A stretch of 64,000 nt of DNA from Auriscalpium vulgare (GCA_019915015.1 JAHBBC010000002.1:2728001-2792000), one strand, 5' to 3'. Numbered from the stretch's first letter, positions 53,222 to 63,355 are shown. Numbers and translations are program-made. Notes: generated from the sequence alone by a model not told the origin.

Positions 53222-54682
53222 CTACTCTTGTTCGGCTTCTGCTTCATCATCAGGGGGCTCTACGTCGCGTTGCTCAACGTCGGGTGGATCTGCTTCGTCT
53301 TCGTTGCCTTGCGTCTCGCTTTGCTCGAGCTCGCGAAGTCGCTGAGTATCTATGTCGATGTCGCGAATGTCAATCTCGATCGGTTCTCGACGAGCGAAGT
53401 AAGGAATGACTCGGAACGCGGCAATGGGGCGATCTAGAACGGAAGCGTCGAGGTCGGCGAGGATGTATGCGCCGCCTCGGTTGCGCGAAATGACGATGAG
53501 GGGACCGAGGTAACGTGGACGCATCTTGCGGTTGAGCGACTTCTCTATTGCGGTGTTGCGCATGAGTACGAGTGTTCCTCGTTTGAAGTCGAAGTCGCGA
53601 ATCGTGTGCGAATGTTCAGCTTCAAAGCGTCGAGCGTTCTCGATGCGAGTCTCGTAGACTTGGGAGCGAAGTGCCGAGGTGTCGTCGTAACGCTTCTGGA
53701 GAGCGATGGCGCGGCGAGCGATGAGATCTGTAGTCGAGAGTATGGAATCTGGAGGGGGCTGGAGATACGTGGCTTCAGCAATGTCCAGGGGAATGAGCGG
53801 GTGACAACCCGTAACCGCGAAGTAAGGCGAACAGCCCATGCGTTTCCGAACCGTGAGGCGCTCCGACCAGAAGACAGAGTGAGCGTGGCGCGCCCATTGT
53901 GACTGGTCTCCGTCTGCTGCTTTGAAGAGTGCCTGCCGAACATCGTAATGTGAGCGTTCGACTATACCGTTTGCTCGGGAGTTGTAGCCGCTGATTCGAA
54001 TATGTCGGATGTGGTACAGCGTTTCGAGGTGCTCGAGGGCTTTGATGAACGGTTTGCCGTTGTCGGTGACGATCTCGCTAAGCGAACCCCAACGGGAGAT
54101 GATTTCCTCGTAGAAGAACTTCGCGAGTGCGACAGAGTCCTCTTTCTTGAGTAGACGGAATTCGGGATACGAAGTGATGGAACATCGACCTTGGACGATG
54201 TAGCGGTACCCGTTCGAGGGCGGCATGTGCATGGTGTCGACGTAGATCTTCGCGAACAAAGAAGCGGGTGGCGCGACGGTTGGGGGTAGGAGGATTTGGA
54301 GTCGTTGACGCTGTTGGCAGATTAGACATGTCCGAACATACCACAGGACGTCGGCTTCGTAGGACGGCCACCAGAAGCGTTGGCCGATGAGCGAGCGTGT
54401 TGCGAACACTCCTCGATGGCCGACTTTGTCATGGCAGTCGATGAGGATGTCGACGCGGCGTTTCTTGTGCGGGACGAGCTTGTGTCCGCCATCTTTGTTA
54501 CGACGCCAGAGGCGATCTCTAGTAACGAAGAACTTGGTGGCATAGCGAACGAATGTGGTGAACTCGGAGTCGGTCATTTTCTCGGGACGTACTGGGTCTT
54601 CTAGCCAATCTCGGACGTAGATGATGCGTTTGTCGGCTTTGTGTGCGGCTTCGGTGCGCGGGATCTCGCCATATCGCAGCAC
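53222..54682 (-). CDS. Gypsy integrase
   Basis: Open frame of about 486 codons. The HHCC zinc domain is HDKVGHRGVF with CLICQQ (about 54,310-54,440). The catalytic core has DTMHMPP, VTDNGKPF and NGIVERSH, the D-D-E triad. The C-terminal region has FKRGTLVLMRNTAIEKSLNRK, the GPY/F-type LGPLIVISRNRGGAYILADLD, then an acidic tail ending DDEAEAEQE. It acts on cDNA ends in the nucleus. Its frame is +1 relative to RT-RNase H and overlaps it by about 160 nt. A run of five G at 54684-54688 (C on the coding strand) sits at the junction, and one fewer would join the frames. The open frame starts at GTG, so it is probably made as part of Pol. Confidence 0.9.
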   Translation of the reverse strand: MLRYGEIPRTEAAHKADKRIIYVRDWLEDPVRPEKMTDSEFTTFVRYATKFFVTRDRLWRRNKDGGHKLVPHKKRRVDILIDCHDKVGHRGVFATRSLIGQRFWWPSYEADVLWYVRTCLICQQRQRLQILLPPTVAPPASLFAKIYVDTMHMPPSNGYRYIVQGRCSITSYPEFRLLKKEDSVALAKFFYEEIISRWGSLSEIVTDNGKPFIKALEHLETLYHIRHIRISGYNSRANGIVERSHYDVRQALFKAADGDQSQWARHAHSVFWSERLTVRKRMGCSPYFAVTGCHPLIPLDIAEATYLQPPPDSILSTTDLIARRAIALQKRYDDTSALRSQVYETRIENARRFEAEHSHTIRDFDFKRGTLVLMRNTAIEKSLNRKMRPRYLGPLIVISRNRGGAYILADLDASVLDRPIAAFRVIPYFARREPIEIDIRDIDIDTQRLRELEQSETQGNEDEADPPDVEQRDVEPPDDEAEAEQE

Positions 54683-57254
54683 CGGGGGCCTCCTCCATAC
54701 TTTGATTCTGACCGTCCTCGGTCAGTGCGAACACCTCGTGGACGGACGCGGAAGGGGTAGAAGGAGTCCAAGTCGGTTGCTCGTTCATGCTGGCGGTGTG
54801 GGCGATGTTCAGGAAGCCGTACAACTCGTCGATCCAATCGTCGAAGTCGTCGTCTTCAACTTCGGGAGGATCTCCAGGCTGCCGAACGCGTCGGGAGAGA
54901 CCGTCGGGGCCGTGAAAAATTCCTGGGACGTGCCGAAGTAGAAATTTGAAGGCGAGGATGGAGATAATCCAGCGATTGGTGCTCGCAGTGGGGACTAGAT
55001 CAGGGTGCTTCAGCATACCGCCAATGGAAAGAGCGTCAACCTCGACGATGAGGTTCCGAAGTCCGATGAGGTAGATCTTCAGCGTCTTCAATGCGCGGTA
55101 GAGACCATAGATTTCGAGTTTCGGCTGCGAGAAGCGACGTTCGCGATCGTTTAGCGATATTGATCCGAACCGACTGTAGTATCGCTTCTTTTTATTCTCT
55201 TCGTCTTCTTGGGCGAGGATGTAGCCAACGGCGATGTAGGAGGTGTCGACGGCGAGGATGACGGCGGCGGGAGATTCGTAGTCGATGGCTCGAAGTGCTT
55301 CGGAATGAACGAGTGCGTCCTTGAGGTACTCTTGTGCGATAAGTTGCTCGGTACCATACTCGAAGTCAACTCCTTTGCGCGTGAGCTTCGTGAGGGGCCA
55401 AGCGTGCTTCGCGAAGTCCTTGATGAAGATCCGACAAACGCCAACGGTTCCGAGGAACGCGCGAACATCTGAAAGATCTTTACAAGGCCCCCAATTGGTG
55501 ATCGCGGAGATGGTGGTAGGGTCTGCACGTCTGCCTTCTGGAGTGCAGAGATGGCGAAGAACCGTGAACTCGCGCGATATGAGGATCGACTTCGTACCGG
55601 AGAAGGTGCCCTCCGAATAGCGCATGCGTTGGAGGATTCGGTTCGTGTTGAGGAGATGTTCCCAGACGAAGCGACGGATGTCTGGGTTCTCTGGTATCAT
55701 CTCATACGAACCGTCCGCGAGCTTGTAGTCCGACTTCGGGCCTTTGATGGGGACATCGTCGATGAAGGGGATGGTATATGTCGGAATCTCTTCGCGAAGT
55801 ATGTGGGTGACGTCGTCGTGGAAAATCGGGACCGAGTTCGTCCAACCCATCGGCAGGGTGACGAGGCGATGCGCGCCGTAGGGGGTTTGGAAGGTGGTGA
55901 AGTCGCGGGATCGTTCGTCAATGACTCGCTCGTCGTAGCCGACGTATAGGTCGAGGATACCACCGCAAGCACGACCTCCGAACTGCTCGGCGAGGTGCTC
56001 TTGGATAGGCGGGACTCCGGAATGTGCGACCGTGACGGCGTTGAGCGGTTCGAGCGAGTGGACGATGCGAAGCTTACCGTCCTTCTTCGCAACGCAAAAC
56101 CACTTCGATCGATAGGAGGAGTTGGAAGGTTCGTAGACGCCTGCATCGATCTTCTTCTTGATCATTCTGCAGACTTCGTCGCGGATGCCTGGGGGTATGG
56201 GGATGTTACGATCGACCCAAGGGACATGCGCGACCACTGGGATTTGAATAGGCGGAAAGTACTCCTCTTTGAAGCTTCCTCGCTCATTCTCGGCCCAGGC
56301 GAACGCTTCGTTTTGCTCGGAGATGGTGTTGTGGAGAAGGTCGCGCTCGGTCGGTGTCAAGAAATCGTAGTTCGGTAGGGCGTCCATGGCGTCGTGTCGC
56401 TCTTGGGTATATCGACCGGTAGGTGTGAATTTCGGAGGATGAGGGTTGAGCGGCGGCATGGACGCGAGTGGATCGCCGGTGATATTGCGCTCGATTCGGA
56501 AGCCTTCAGGAAGCGTACCTAGGACGGGTTTGACTTTCTGCCCGACTGGTTTGTACTTCTTCTTGCCGATGAAGGTGTCGTGTATGTCGGCGTCGTGTGT
56601 CGAAGGCGAAGTCGCGAGCGTGGCCAAGAAAGGAGTCGAAGTGTGCTGGGTGCCAAGATAAGAGTCTGGGGATGTTTGGGAAAGTGAGGGGGATGGCGTC
56701 ATCGGTCCTGTGGAACTGGGCGGGGATTGCAAACCGGGACCGAGGGGTTGCGAACTGAGAACGTAAGTACGCGAGGACTGAGGAGACGAGGACGATGCGG
56801 CAAACTGATTCGGAACTGCGTGTTTGGGATCAAGATGGGAGTGCTCAGCCGCCAGTGGCTTGCGAGGCGGGGCGGGACAGATATTCTGCATGAAAGAAGG
56901 CGCGGAGTGTTCTGGAAGATGTGAGCGTGCTTCGGAAGCGGTGACGTATGCGTGGCGAACCGCCGACTCGTCCGAGGAGTCGATTTGGGTATAGGCGATG
57001 ATCCGGACATTGTCTCCTTCACCTTCGATGATCATGGCGATGGAGTTGCCTTCGTCGACTTCGTCTTCAAAGTCGGGCTTGAGCAATTTGCTCCTCGCGA
57101 AACCGATGGTGTCCCCGAGGATATGTGGGGATGACGAGGCGGTCGCCTGTGTTCGGGTTGCGGATGGTGACCGTCTGGTCCTCGTTCTGGAAGTTCTGAA
57201 CGATCGACTCGGTGAGGACGTCGAAGGGGCGACCGAGGAGAATGTCGTAGGCAA
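54519..57254 (-). CDS. Gypsy reverse transcriptase-RNase H
   Basis: Open frame of about 911 codons. An N-terminal linker (about 300 residues, Ser/Pro-rich) precedes the RT: AGVYEPSNSSYRSKWFCVAKKDGKLRIVHSLEPLNA in pieces, GGILDLYVGYDERVID, FQTPYGAHRLVTLPMGWTNS, and the catalytic FIDDVPIKGP (near 55,760; FIDD rather than YVDD). RNase H follows with ILAVDTSYIAVGYIL, PKLEIYGLYRALKTL and VEVDALSIGGML. The last 30 or so codons read past the integrase junction and are probably not native. The first 60 codons overlap the protease frame. Copies RNA to cDNA inside particles. Confidence 0.88.
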   Translation of the reverse strand: MPTTFSSVAPSTSSPSRSFRTSRTRTRRSPSATRTQATASSSPHILGDTIGFARSKLLKPDFEDEVDEGNSIAMIIEGEGDNVRIIAYTQIDSSDESAVRHAYVTASEARSHLPEHSAPSFMQNICPAPPRKPLAAEHSHLDPKHAVPNQFAASSSSPQSSRTYVLSSQPLGPGLQSPPSSTGPMTPSPSLSQTSPDSYLGTQHTSTPFLATLATSPSTHDADIHDTFIGKKKYKPVGQKVKPVLGTLPEGFRIERNITGDPLASMPPLNPHPPKFTPTGRYTQERHDAMDALPNYDFLTPTERDLLHNTISEQNEAFAWAENERGSFKEEYFPPIQIPVVAHVPWVDRNIPIPPGIRDEVCRMIKKKIDAGVYEPSNSSYRSKWFCVAKKDGKLRIVHSLEPLNAVTVAHSGVPPIQEHLAEQFGGRACGGILDLYVGYDERVIDERSRDFTTFQTPYGAHRLVTLPMGWTNSVPIFHDDVTHILREEIPTYTIPFIDDVPIKGPKSDYKLADGSYEMIPENPDIRRFVWEHLLNTNRILQRMRYSEGTFSGTKSILISREFTVLRHLCTPEGRRADPTTISAITNWGPCKDLSDVRAFLGTVGVCRIFIKDFAKHAWPLTKLTRKGVDFEYGTEQLIAQEYLKDALVHSEALRAIDYESPAAVILAVDTSYIAVGYILAQEDEENKKKRYYSRFGSISLNDRERRFSQPKLEIYGLYRALKTLKIYLIGLRNLIVEVDALSIGGMLKHPDLVPTASTNRWIISILAFKFLLRHVPGIFHGPDGLSRRVRQPGDPPEVEDDDFDDWIDELYGFLNIAHTASMNEQPTWTPSTPSASVHEVFALTEDGQNQSMEEAPGAAIWRDPAHRSRTQSRQTHHLRPRLARRPSTSRENDRLRVHHIRSLCHQVLRY
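54689..54725 (-). promoter_or_regulatory. Central polypurine-tract-like copy inside pol
   Basis: 37 bp nearly the same as the 3' PPT block (50261-50297): CCTCCTCCATACTTTGAT, then GACCGTCC and CGGTCA. It includes GGAGGAGG on the minus strand and a hairpin CTGACCG-TCCT-CGGTCAG. It lies at the RT/INT junction. Confidence 0.5.
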
Positions 57255-58894
57255 CGTTCCGCACGATATGAACCTGGAGGTACAATGTCATGCTTCCGAA
57301 CTTGATAGGAACGTTACGTGCCAGCCCGAGCGACTCGGAAACCTGCTTGTTCGCCGATTGGAGGCGAATCTTGATCTCGGGGTCGTAGTGAAGCTCGAGG
57401 AAGTGACATACCTCCTCGCTCATCGCTATTACCTGAGATCCAGGGTCGAGAAGGCATTCGATGGCGACTCGGCTGGCGACAATCCCGTCGATGGACCGAA
57501 GCGAGTGGGAGTCGTTTGCGACGGTCAACGCGTCGGGATCGAACATGCTGTCGTGCGTGTGAGAGTTCAGGTAGACCTCGATCGGGTCGCTCATGACGCC
57601 TTTGTTCGATGCCGGCCAAACGGAGTCGACGGTCGACCTGCGTGGATCGGGGGCGTAGTGGGCGAGGAGTACCGTTTCCGAAGCTCGGATTGCCGCTGCT
57701 GGCGAAGTGAGCTCCTCGTCGGGTACCTCCTCGATCGTGACTTTGTGGCTTGGCTCTACTTCCTGGACGTTCGCTGCTCGACGAGGCGTAATCGCGTCGC
57801 GGAACTTCTGGCGAACCTCGGGGGCGAGCGAGAGCAGTTCTTCCGGCGTGAGCGAAAGTCGAACCTCCTTCATGGCGCGTTCGAAGACGGCGTCGGCCAA
57901 TTCGGTGCGGTGAACCGGCGGCGCGTTGCGAAATTGTGGTTCGCGAACGGCTGGTTTGCTCGGATCGGCTGGAACCGTCTTCGGTTTGATGGGGGCGGAG
58001 GTCGCGTCGCGGACGTTGCGGAATGGGTGAACTGGAATTTGCTCAACTTCGCTTGCCTCGGGTTCGGGTGCCTGTGGCGCTTGCTTCGGAGGCTCTGCTT
58101 GCGCAATCTTCGGAGGCGGTGGGCCAACTTTGGCTTTAGCCGGGCGAGTAATCTCGACCCCATCGAAGACTTGCGCATATGCAGCATGTTGCGACCGAAG
58201 TGCAGCCAGTTCGGCTTCGAGTCCTGCGATGCGATCTACCTTCGTGAGCGAAAACGTCTGAAGCGGAGTGGGGAGCAATTCCATCATGAGGGTCGAAGCT
58301 ACCACGGGTTTGACCGAAGGGTTGCGACGATACCACTCCTGGACTCGGTCGCGCAAGAAGTCGCCGGTGATGGCCCGAGGAACGAAGCTGCCGTTCGCTA
58401 GCGTGACCTTGCCTTCGCCGTTCCGAACGATAAGGCCTGCGCGAACGTCTTCTTCGACGAGCTCGCAAGACGATATACGATGTTCGGAGCTTCCACAGTA
58501 CAAACAACGTCCGGCAAGGCGCAGCATTGCTGCTGCGCGTGCGTCCGCTGAGGAAGTACTTGCGGTGGAAGACGCGACTGCGGCTGGTGCTGCTGCTGCT
58601 TCGACTGCGTTCGCTGCCGCTTTGATCGGGCCCGATAGTGTTGCGAGCGAACCACCTTGCATCAAGCTTCGGACGAGTGTCGCAAGGAGATCTTCTGCTT
58701 TGATGGTTGGGGCAGGTGAAGGCGTGGCGGCGACGACAACTGGCGCTGGGGGAACGACTGGGGTGGCTACGTGCGCGCCGGTCCGAAACGCGTCGGCGTC
58801 GGACTGGAGGACGTACTGCCCGGCGAGATAGGCGTCCGAGACGTCGTAAGGGTCGCCTGCGATGACGTCGGGCTTCTTGATCTGGAGCCGAGAG
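57067..58894 (-). CDS. Gypsy Gag C-terminus (nucleocapsid) and aspartic protease
   Basis: Frame continuing Gag after a shift near 58921-58928. A CCHC knuckle CLYCGSSEHRISSC lies near 58,480-58,520, followed by a Pro/Ala-rich linker. The protease domain is near 57,300-57,480 with the active site LLDPGSQV (DxGS type) and the flap-to-end motif AYDILLGRPF (ILG). The open frame runs to 57067 and overlaps the RT frame by about 190 nt in the +1 phase. Expected to process Gag and Pol in the particle. The first ATG in the uninterrupted part is at 58665, but native initiation is in Gag. Confidence 0.85.
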
Positions 58895-59380
58895 TTAACC
58901 TTCGGCCAGAGGGCGTTCGGGATAGATACCTCGGGAGAACGCTCGGTTCTGCTCCATCGTCGACAGACGTCCTTTGAGCACTAGGAAGCCCGAAATGGTC
59001 AGATACTCTCGATGATACGTAGCGAAGTCGTCGAGAGTCAACGTAGACTTTGCTCGCGTCTGTTTGACGAGCTCGTCTAGGTCGGCCGTTGTATACGCTC
59101 GGTCGGCGTCGGCTCCTGGATAGAGCTTACCGACCGCTACCTTGAACTCGTCGTATGTGGCGTTGCCAGTGAATTCGATCATTGCGTCGAACAGGTCGGC
59201 GGTTGCTGTGGGGACGTAGTTCTTCGTCCAATCCTTCTTCGCGCGGTCAGTGACGACGCCCGCAGGTCCGAAGAACGCTTCAAGGTCAGGCCAAAACCTA
59301 CGGATCTCGCGGGGTTTGTCCGGCGTGAACACAGGCGCTGTTCGGGCGAGCCTAGATGGCATCGGGACGAGGGCGGCCAT
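58895..59380 (-). CDS. Gypsy Gag, N-terminal part (frame broken at its 3' end)
   Basis: From the ATG at 59380: MAALVPMPSRL, then RRFWPDLEAFF, YDEFKVAVGKLYPG and FATYHREYLTISGFLV, typical of the retrotransposon Gag capsid domain. The frame ends at 58895, but the capsid sequence clearly continues one base over. GATA is present twice at 58921-58928, a 4-bp duplication that accounts for the shift. Upstream of 59380 the same frame stays open with Pro/Ser-rich sequence right up to the PBS and into the LTR but has no ATG. Translation may therefore start elsewhere, and 59380 is only the first ATG. Confidence 0.8.
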   Translation of the reverse strand: MAALVPMPSRLARTAPVFTPDKPREIRRFWPDLEAFFGPAGVVTDRAKKDWTKNYVPTATADLFDAMIEFTGNATYDEFKVAVGKLYPGADADRAYTTADLDELVKQTRAKSTLTLDDFATYHREYLTISGFLVLKGRLSTMEQNRAFSRGIYPERPLAEG

Positions 59381-59822
59381 TGCTGGTGGTTGTGCGGAGT
59401 ATGCGGGTGGTGGGTGGATAGGGCGGAGCGAAGTGAGTTGCGAAGTCTGTGGGCGTTTCGGAAGCGAAGGCGAAGGCGAAGGCGGAGTGCGCGGGGTCGG
59501 AGGTTGCGATGGGTGAAGAGGGGTGAGAGTCGATAGCGGTGGCAGCGGCGAAAGAGATCGCAGAGGCGTAGAAAATCCGCCGGGAACGTGGAAGTCGAAG
59601 TCGAAGTCAGGGTCGGCGTCGTGCTGAGTACCTGAAGGTTCGGGGAGAACGTCGTTGTTTACCTCGTCTTCGGAAGCTTCGTCGGAATGCGGGTCGTCAG
59701 CGGCGGGGTAGACGACGTGGGACCGACGAATTTCGTCGGCGAGGGTGGCGGAGCGAAGTTGATAGCGAGAGACGAAAGGCGAAGTTGCTTCGGAAGGCTT
59801 TGGAGGAATGGTGACAGAAAAC

Positions 59823-59839
59823 CCTCGCGGTGGGCTCCA
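59823..59839 (-). promoter_or_regulatory. Primer-binding site of the gypsy element
   Basis: On the minus strand TGGAGCCCACCGCGAGG starts 4 nt inside the 5' LTR boundary. It begins with TGG, the complement of a tRNA CCA end. The tRNA species was not identified. Confidence 0.6.
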
Positions 59840-59843
59840 AAAG

Positions 59844-61426
59844 TGATGGGCACCAGACGGTAGTAGGGCGGATATGGGTAGTTTCCTATCCCTAGAGCGC
59901 TGTCAGTGGTACCGCGTTGTTGTGCGAGCGAGTCGTCACGTTCCCAAAGGTTCGCGAAGTGACTCCACCGATACGTGGATCGTGGTCGTAACGAGGATTC
60001 GGATCGGAATGAGGGTTCGGCGTGTGCGCCGGACCAGGAGACGAGAAGGAGTGAGCGTACGAGTCACCGAAGTGACGAACAAACGAAGTCGCGACGAGCG
60101 AGCTCCGAAGTTGGACGCGGAGGAGCGCGGAATGACGATGGAGGGAGGGAGAGAGAGATCGACGTAACATGAAGTTCGGCTTTATACGTTGATCGGTGCG
60201 ATGGGTAGTTGGGTGACTTCGGACAACTTCGGATTGAGGACGAAGTTATGTGTAATGGGGAACGCGTTCGTCGTGGGCCTGAACTTGAGGAGGCCTCGAA
60301 GGTGATATCAAAGTGGATGAAGGTCTGTCGATGGCGGTGTTCGAGAGGCGAGGTTCGGTCGTCGATGTTCGAGAGGCGAGGTTCGGAAGGCGAGGTTCGG
60401 AAGGCGAGGTTCGGAAAGCGAGGTTCGGAAAGCGAGGTTGGGGTACGTGGTGCGAAAGGCGAAGGTCGAAAGCGAAGTCGAAGGCGAGCGTATTGCGGCG
60501 TGCGGCGTAGTCGAAAGTGAGGTTACGGGCGATAAGGAGGACGAGGGGTACAACGACAGTAAGAGCTGTCGATGCGGGCGGTTTGCAACGTCTCTTTCGA
60601 GATGCTGACTATGGGGGGGAAAGTAACTTGTTATTCGGTGTGCTATCGAGTCGTATTTAAGCTACAACGAGTGCGAGACCGTATCGTACGGAAACGAACA
60701 TAGGTAGGTGCGTACAGAGACGAAACACGAGCGAAGTGGATAAAGATCATGTGTCGCAAGTCGAGGTGGGTCGGAACGAGCATATGTAGCGAGAGGGAGC
60801 TCTCATGGGGAACGAGAATGATGGATACCAGACAAACGATCAGCGCTGTCGCTACGATGTGATATACAGAAGGATGAAGTACGAACGATATTGTGGAGAC
60901 ACGCCTCAGCGGTACAAGGCGCGCCAAACGTATACCCGCGAGCCGAAGTCGCAGCGAGTGGCGGACGATCTTCCGAAGTGGCTGGGAAGGTAGCCATGGC
61001 TTCGGGCTCGGTTCGCCTCGGCTCGGAAAGGTCGGGACGATAGAAGGGATCAATCGGGAACGCTATAAGTGAGGGGGAGAATCGGACAGGGAAGTACCGG
61101 GTGACAGCCGGTTATCTCGGAGATACGCTCACGGGGCGTTTCACTACACTGATCTTGGTCCGGCAGCGACTTTGTGGCGTGTCTGCTGCTGATGGGCCGA
61201 AAGGCCTCGACCGAACCACGTGCGGGCGCCTCGGGGTGACTGGAAACGAGGCCGAAGCGCTGGGAAGTTCGGAGCCGAAGTCACGTGACTTCGGAACTTT
61301 CCGAAGTGGCTGTGCCGAAACGGCGGAAACGACGGTCCGGAGACCAAAGTCACGTGACTTTGGTTCGAAATGAAAAACCGAAAAGTCGCGGTGGAATCCC
61401 CGCTCGACGGGGAATCAGGCGTATCA
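59844..61426 (-). repeat. 5' LTR of the gypsy element (right copy)
   Basis: Same length and structure as the left LTR. One difference noted: T at 60170 against C at 49004. TATAAA is at 60186-60181 (minus strand). Confidence 0.95.
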
Positions 61427-61929
61427 ACGTATGTCACAATAGACGCGCGTAGTGACTAGGACGTGACCCGGCCCAACAGCCACTTAAATGGGACGCTTAA
61501 TATGAAAAAAGGCTGCCATTGACCTTAGAATTGCTTCAAGAGAGGTCTGCTCAAATGTCGTGCATTAAAACGACAAGATCGCATCCACAGGATGCTCCTT
61601 AGGACGGTGTGACAACATGTCGGCATCTTCCGCGCCGCGCGACGTCATCGACTCGCTACTTTCGTCGCCAAGTCGTGTCGCTTCCTCTCTTTCCCATACC
61701 ACCATCATTGATGGTCTTTTTGCTATCTCCTCTTCGCTTCTAGCTCATTTGCTTGCAGCTCTGCGCTCTCAGCTCGGCTTACGACTTGGCTGGTATCTTA
61801 GACAACTCTCGATGCTGTGTGCTCTGGCTTGGCTCAGACGCAGGGCTCAGGACACGGTCCGATCTCCATGAAGCATGGCAAGCGGAGGGGACGAGTGGGA
61901 GCGCGTGGATGTAGAAATGATCAGGGCGG

Positions 61930-62260
61930 CGGGGATGAGCAGGGTAGCTGGGACGAGCAGGACGAGCAGGACGAGCAGGACGGCGGGGACGAGCAGGAGT
62001 GTGGGGGCACGGGCGAGCGGCTGAGTGGGTCGAGCAGGATGGCTATGGTCGAGCAGGTCGAGCAGGTGAGCAGGACGACTGGCACGAGCAGGACAGCGGG
62101 GATGAGCGGGAGCGCGGGGGCACGGGAGCGCGGGGGCACGGGCGAGTGGGTGAGCGGGTCGAGCAGGATGGCGGGCGGGGGGCGAGCGGGGCGGGGGTGA
62201 GCGGAGGTGCGGGCGGGCGGGAGAGCGCGGGGGTGCGGGCGAGCGGGGGCAAGCGGGGGC
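61930..62260. repeat. Minisatellite, core unit GGACGAGCA
   Basis: Perfect 9-bp units near 61951-61983 pass into diverged versions (GGACGGCGG, GGGGCACGGGCGAGCGG). Open frames through it are compositional. Confidence 0.8.
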
Positions 62261-62700
62261 GATGCAGTAGGCGCAGTATGCGCATAAGAAAATCGTTACC
62301 ATTGAATGCCAGTGGTTTGAAATGATTCCCAAATGATCCCAGTGGACCCTGAGCGAAAACAAATGAAATGCGAACAGAAATCACTGGGAACAGATACAAT
62401 CGGAAAGCTCATCCAATAGGAACCTATGTCAATGAATATGGGCAGATTTCCCATCCGTTCATATTCGCTATATGGCAGGTTTTCCGTTCCCATCTGACAG
62501 GCATACAGGAAAGGACACGATCGCGACGGGACCGCCGGACTTTTGACTGGGGGTCATCTGTCGTACTGGCATATGGTACGCGCCATACTCTCACGTACAC
62601 AGACCTCAACGCGGCAGACTCACTGCCTTCTTCATGAATCATGCATGATCAACCGAGCGTCCGATGTAACAGATGATTTAGGGCTTGAGTGAGTACTTGC

Positions 62701-62895
62701 CACTGAGTCTTGACTATTCGTCTGTTGACTCAGATCAGGACCTCTGGAAACAATCTCTCTACTCTTCAGAACTTTATTCAATCTTTGAGGTGCCTGTAGA
62801 CCCTCCGGAGATTTGCAATACCGCCGCCGGCATCTCGCTCTGCGCAATCTGGTGGCGGTCTCGCAGGAAGTACCGCTGCTCGCGGCGTGCGCTTT
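62701..62895 (+). repeat. Dispersed repeat R2, copy 2
   Basis: Aligns with 28300-28495; see that entry. Confidence 0.8.
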
Positions 62896-63346
62896 CTAGA
62901 AGTAAGGATTTGCACACGCTGGATTCTAATCTGATGGGCCATGTGAAGACGAGACCCAGATATCTACATCCATGTATGATAGGCCGGGACTTCGCGGGGC
63001 AGGCGGTAGACTGCGCAAGCGTGGCGTTCGTTCAGTGTGCGTGATTTTTACTCGGCACTGTTTGCACTTCCTTGCGGCTGCTTCGTCTCCTCACGGATAT
63101 AATATGCACTACTACGTCCTTATCCTTGCCTGCATCGTTTTAAGGTACATAATGCTTGATAATTGCGAGAAAATCTGATGCCCGCTGCGTACTTTACGTT
63201 TATATCTCACAAGCTCGTTCGTCAGCCTTGATGATAAATAGCTGCGCATTGAAATCTTGATTGCTCTGCGCTGTCTTTTCCATTTTTTTTTGCGCAGCCG
63301 CAGGTTGTCCATATCTTTTTGACTCGAAGCGCAGCCGCAACGAAAA

Positions 63347-63355
63347 GATAAGATC
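63347..63355 (+). promoter_or_regulatory. GATAAG box upstream of the RGG-rich gene
   Basis: GATAAGATC about 185 bp before the ATG at 63537, similar in position to those before the kinase-like and F-box genes. Confidence 0.35.

Larger units (their letters stand above)
48678..61426 (-). mobile_element. Ty3/gypsy LTR retrotransposon with antisense accessory gene, 12,749 bp
   Basis: 1,583-bp LTRs with TGAT...ATCA ends, 4-bp TSD ACGT (48674-48677 and 61427-61430), PBS next to the right LTR and PPT next to the left one, so transcription is on the minus strand. Protein order is Gag, PR, RT-RNase H, INT (Ty3/gypsy order). Between INT and the 3' LTR lies a plus-strand, seven-exon gene. The LTRs differ at one base that I could find, so insertion is recent. 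Frame breaks between the protein segments suggest this copy is damaged or uses frameshifting. Confidence 0.95.

Noticed and set aside
56998..58401. 467-codon plus-strand frame antisense to gypsy protease
   Set aside because: Shadow of the real gag-PR frame. Unlike the accessory gene at 50838-52803 it lacks a promoter, introns and composition of its own.
33889..62060. TSD of copy C plus the next base (GGACGAGCA) equals the minisatellite unit at 61951
   Set aside because: The TSD is explained by the copia coding sequence it lies in; the match with the minisatellite is probably chance.
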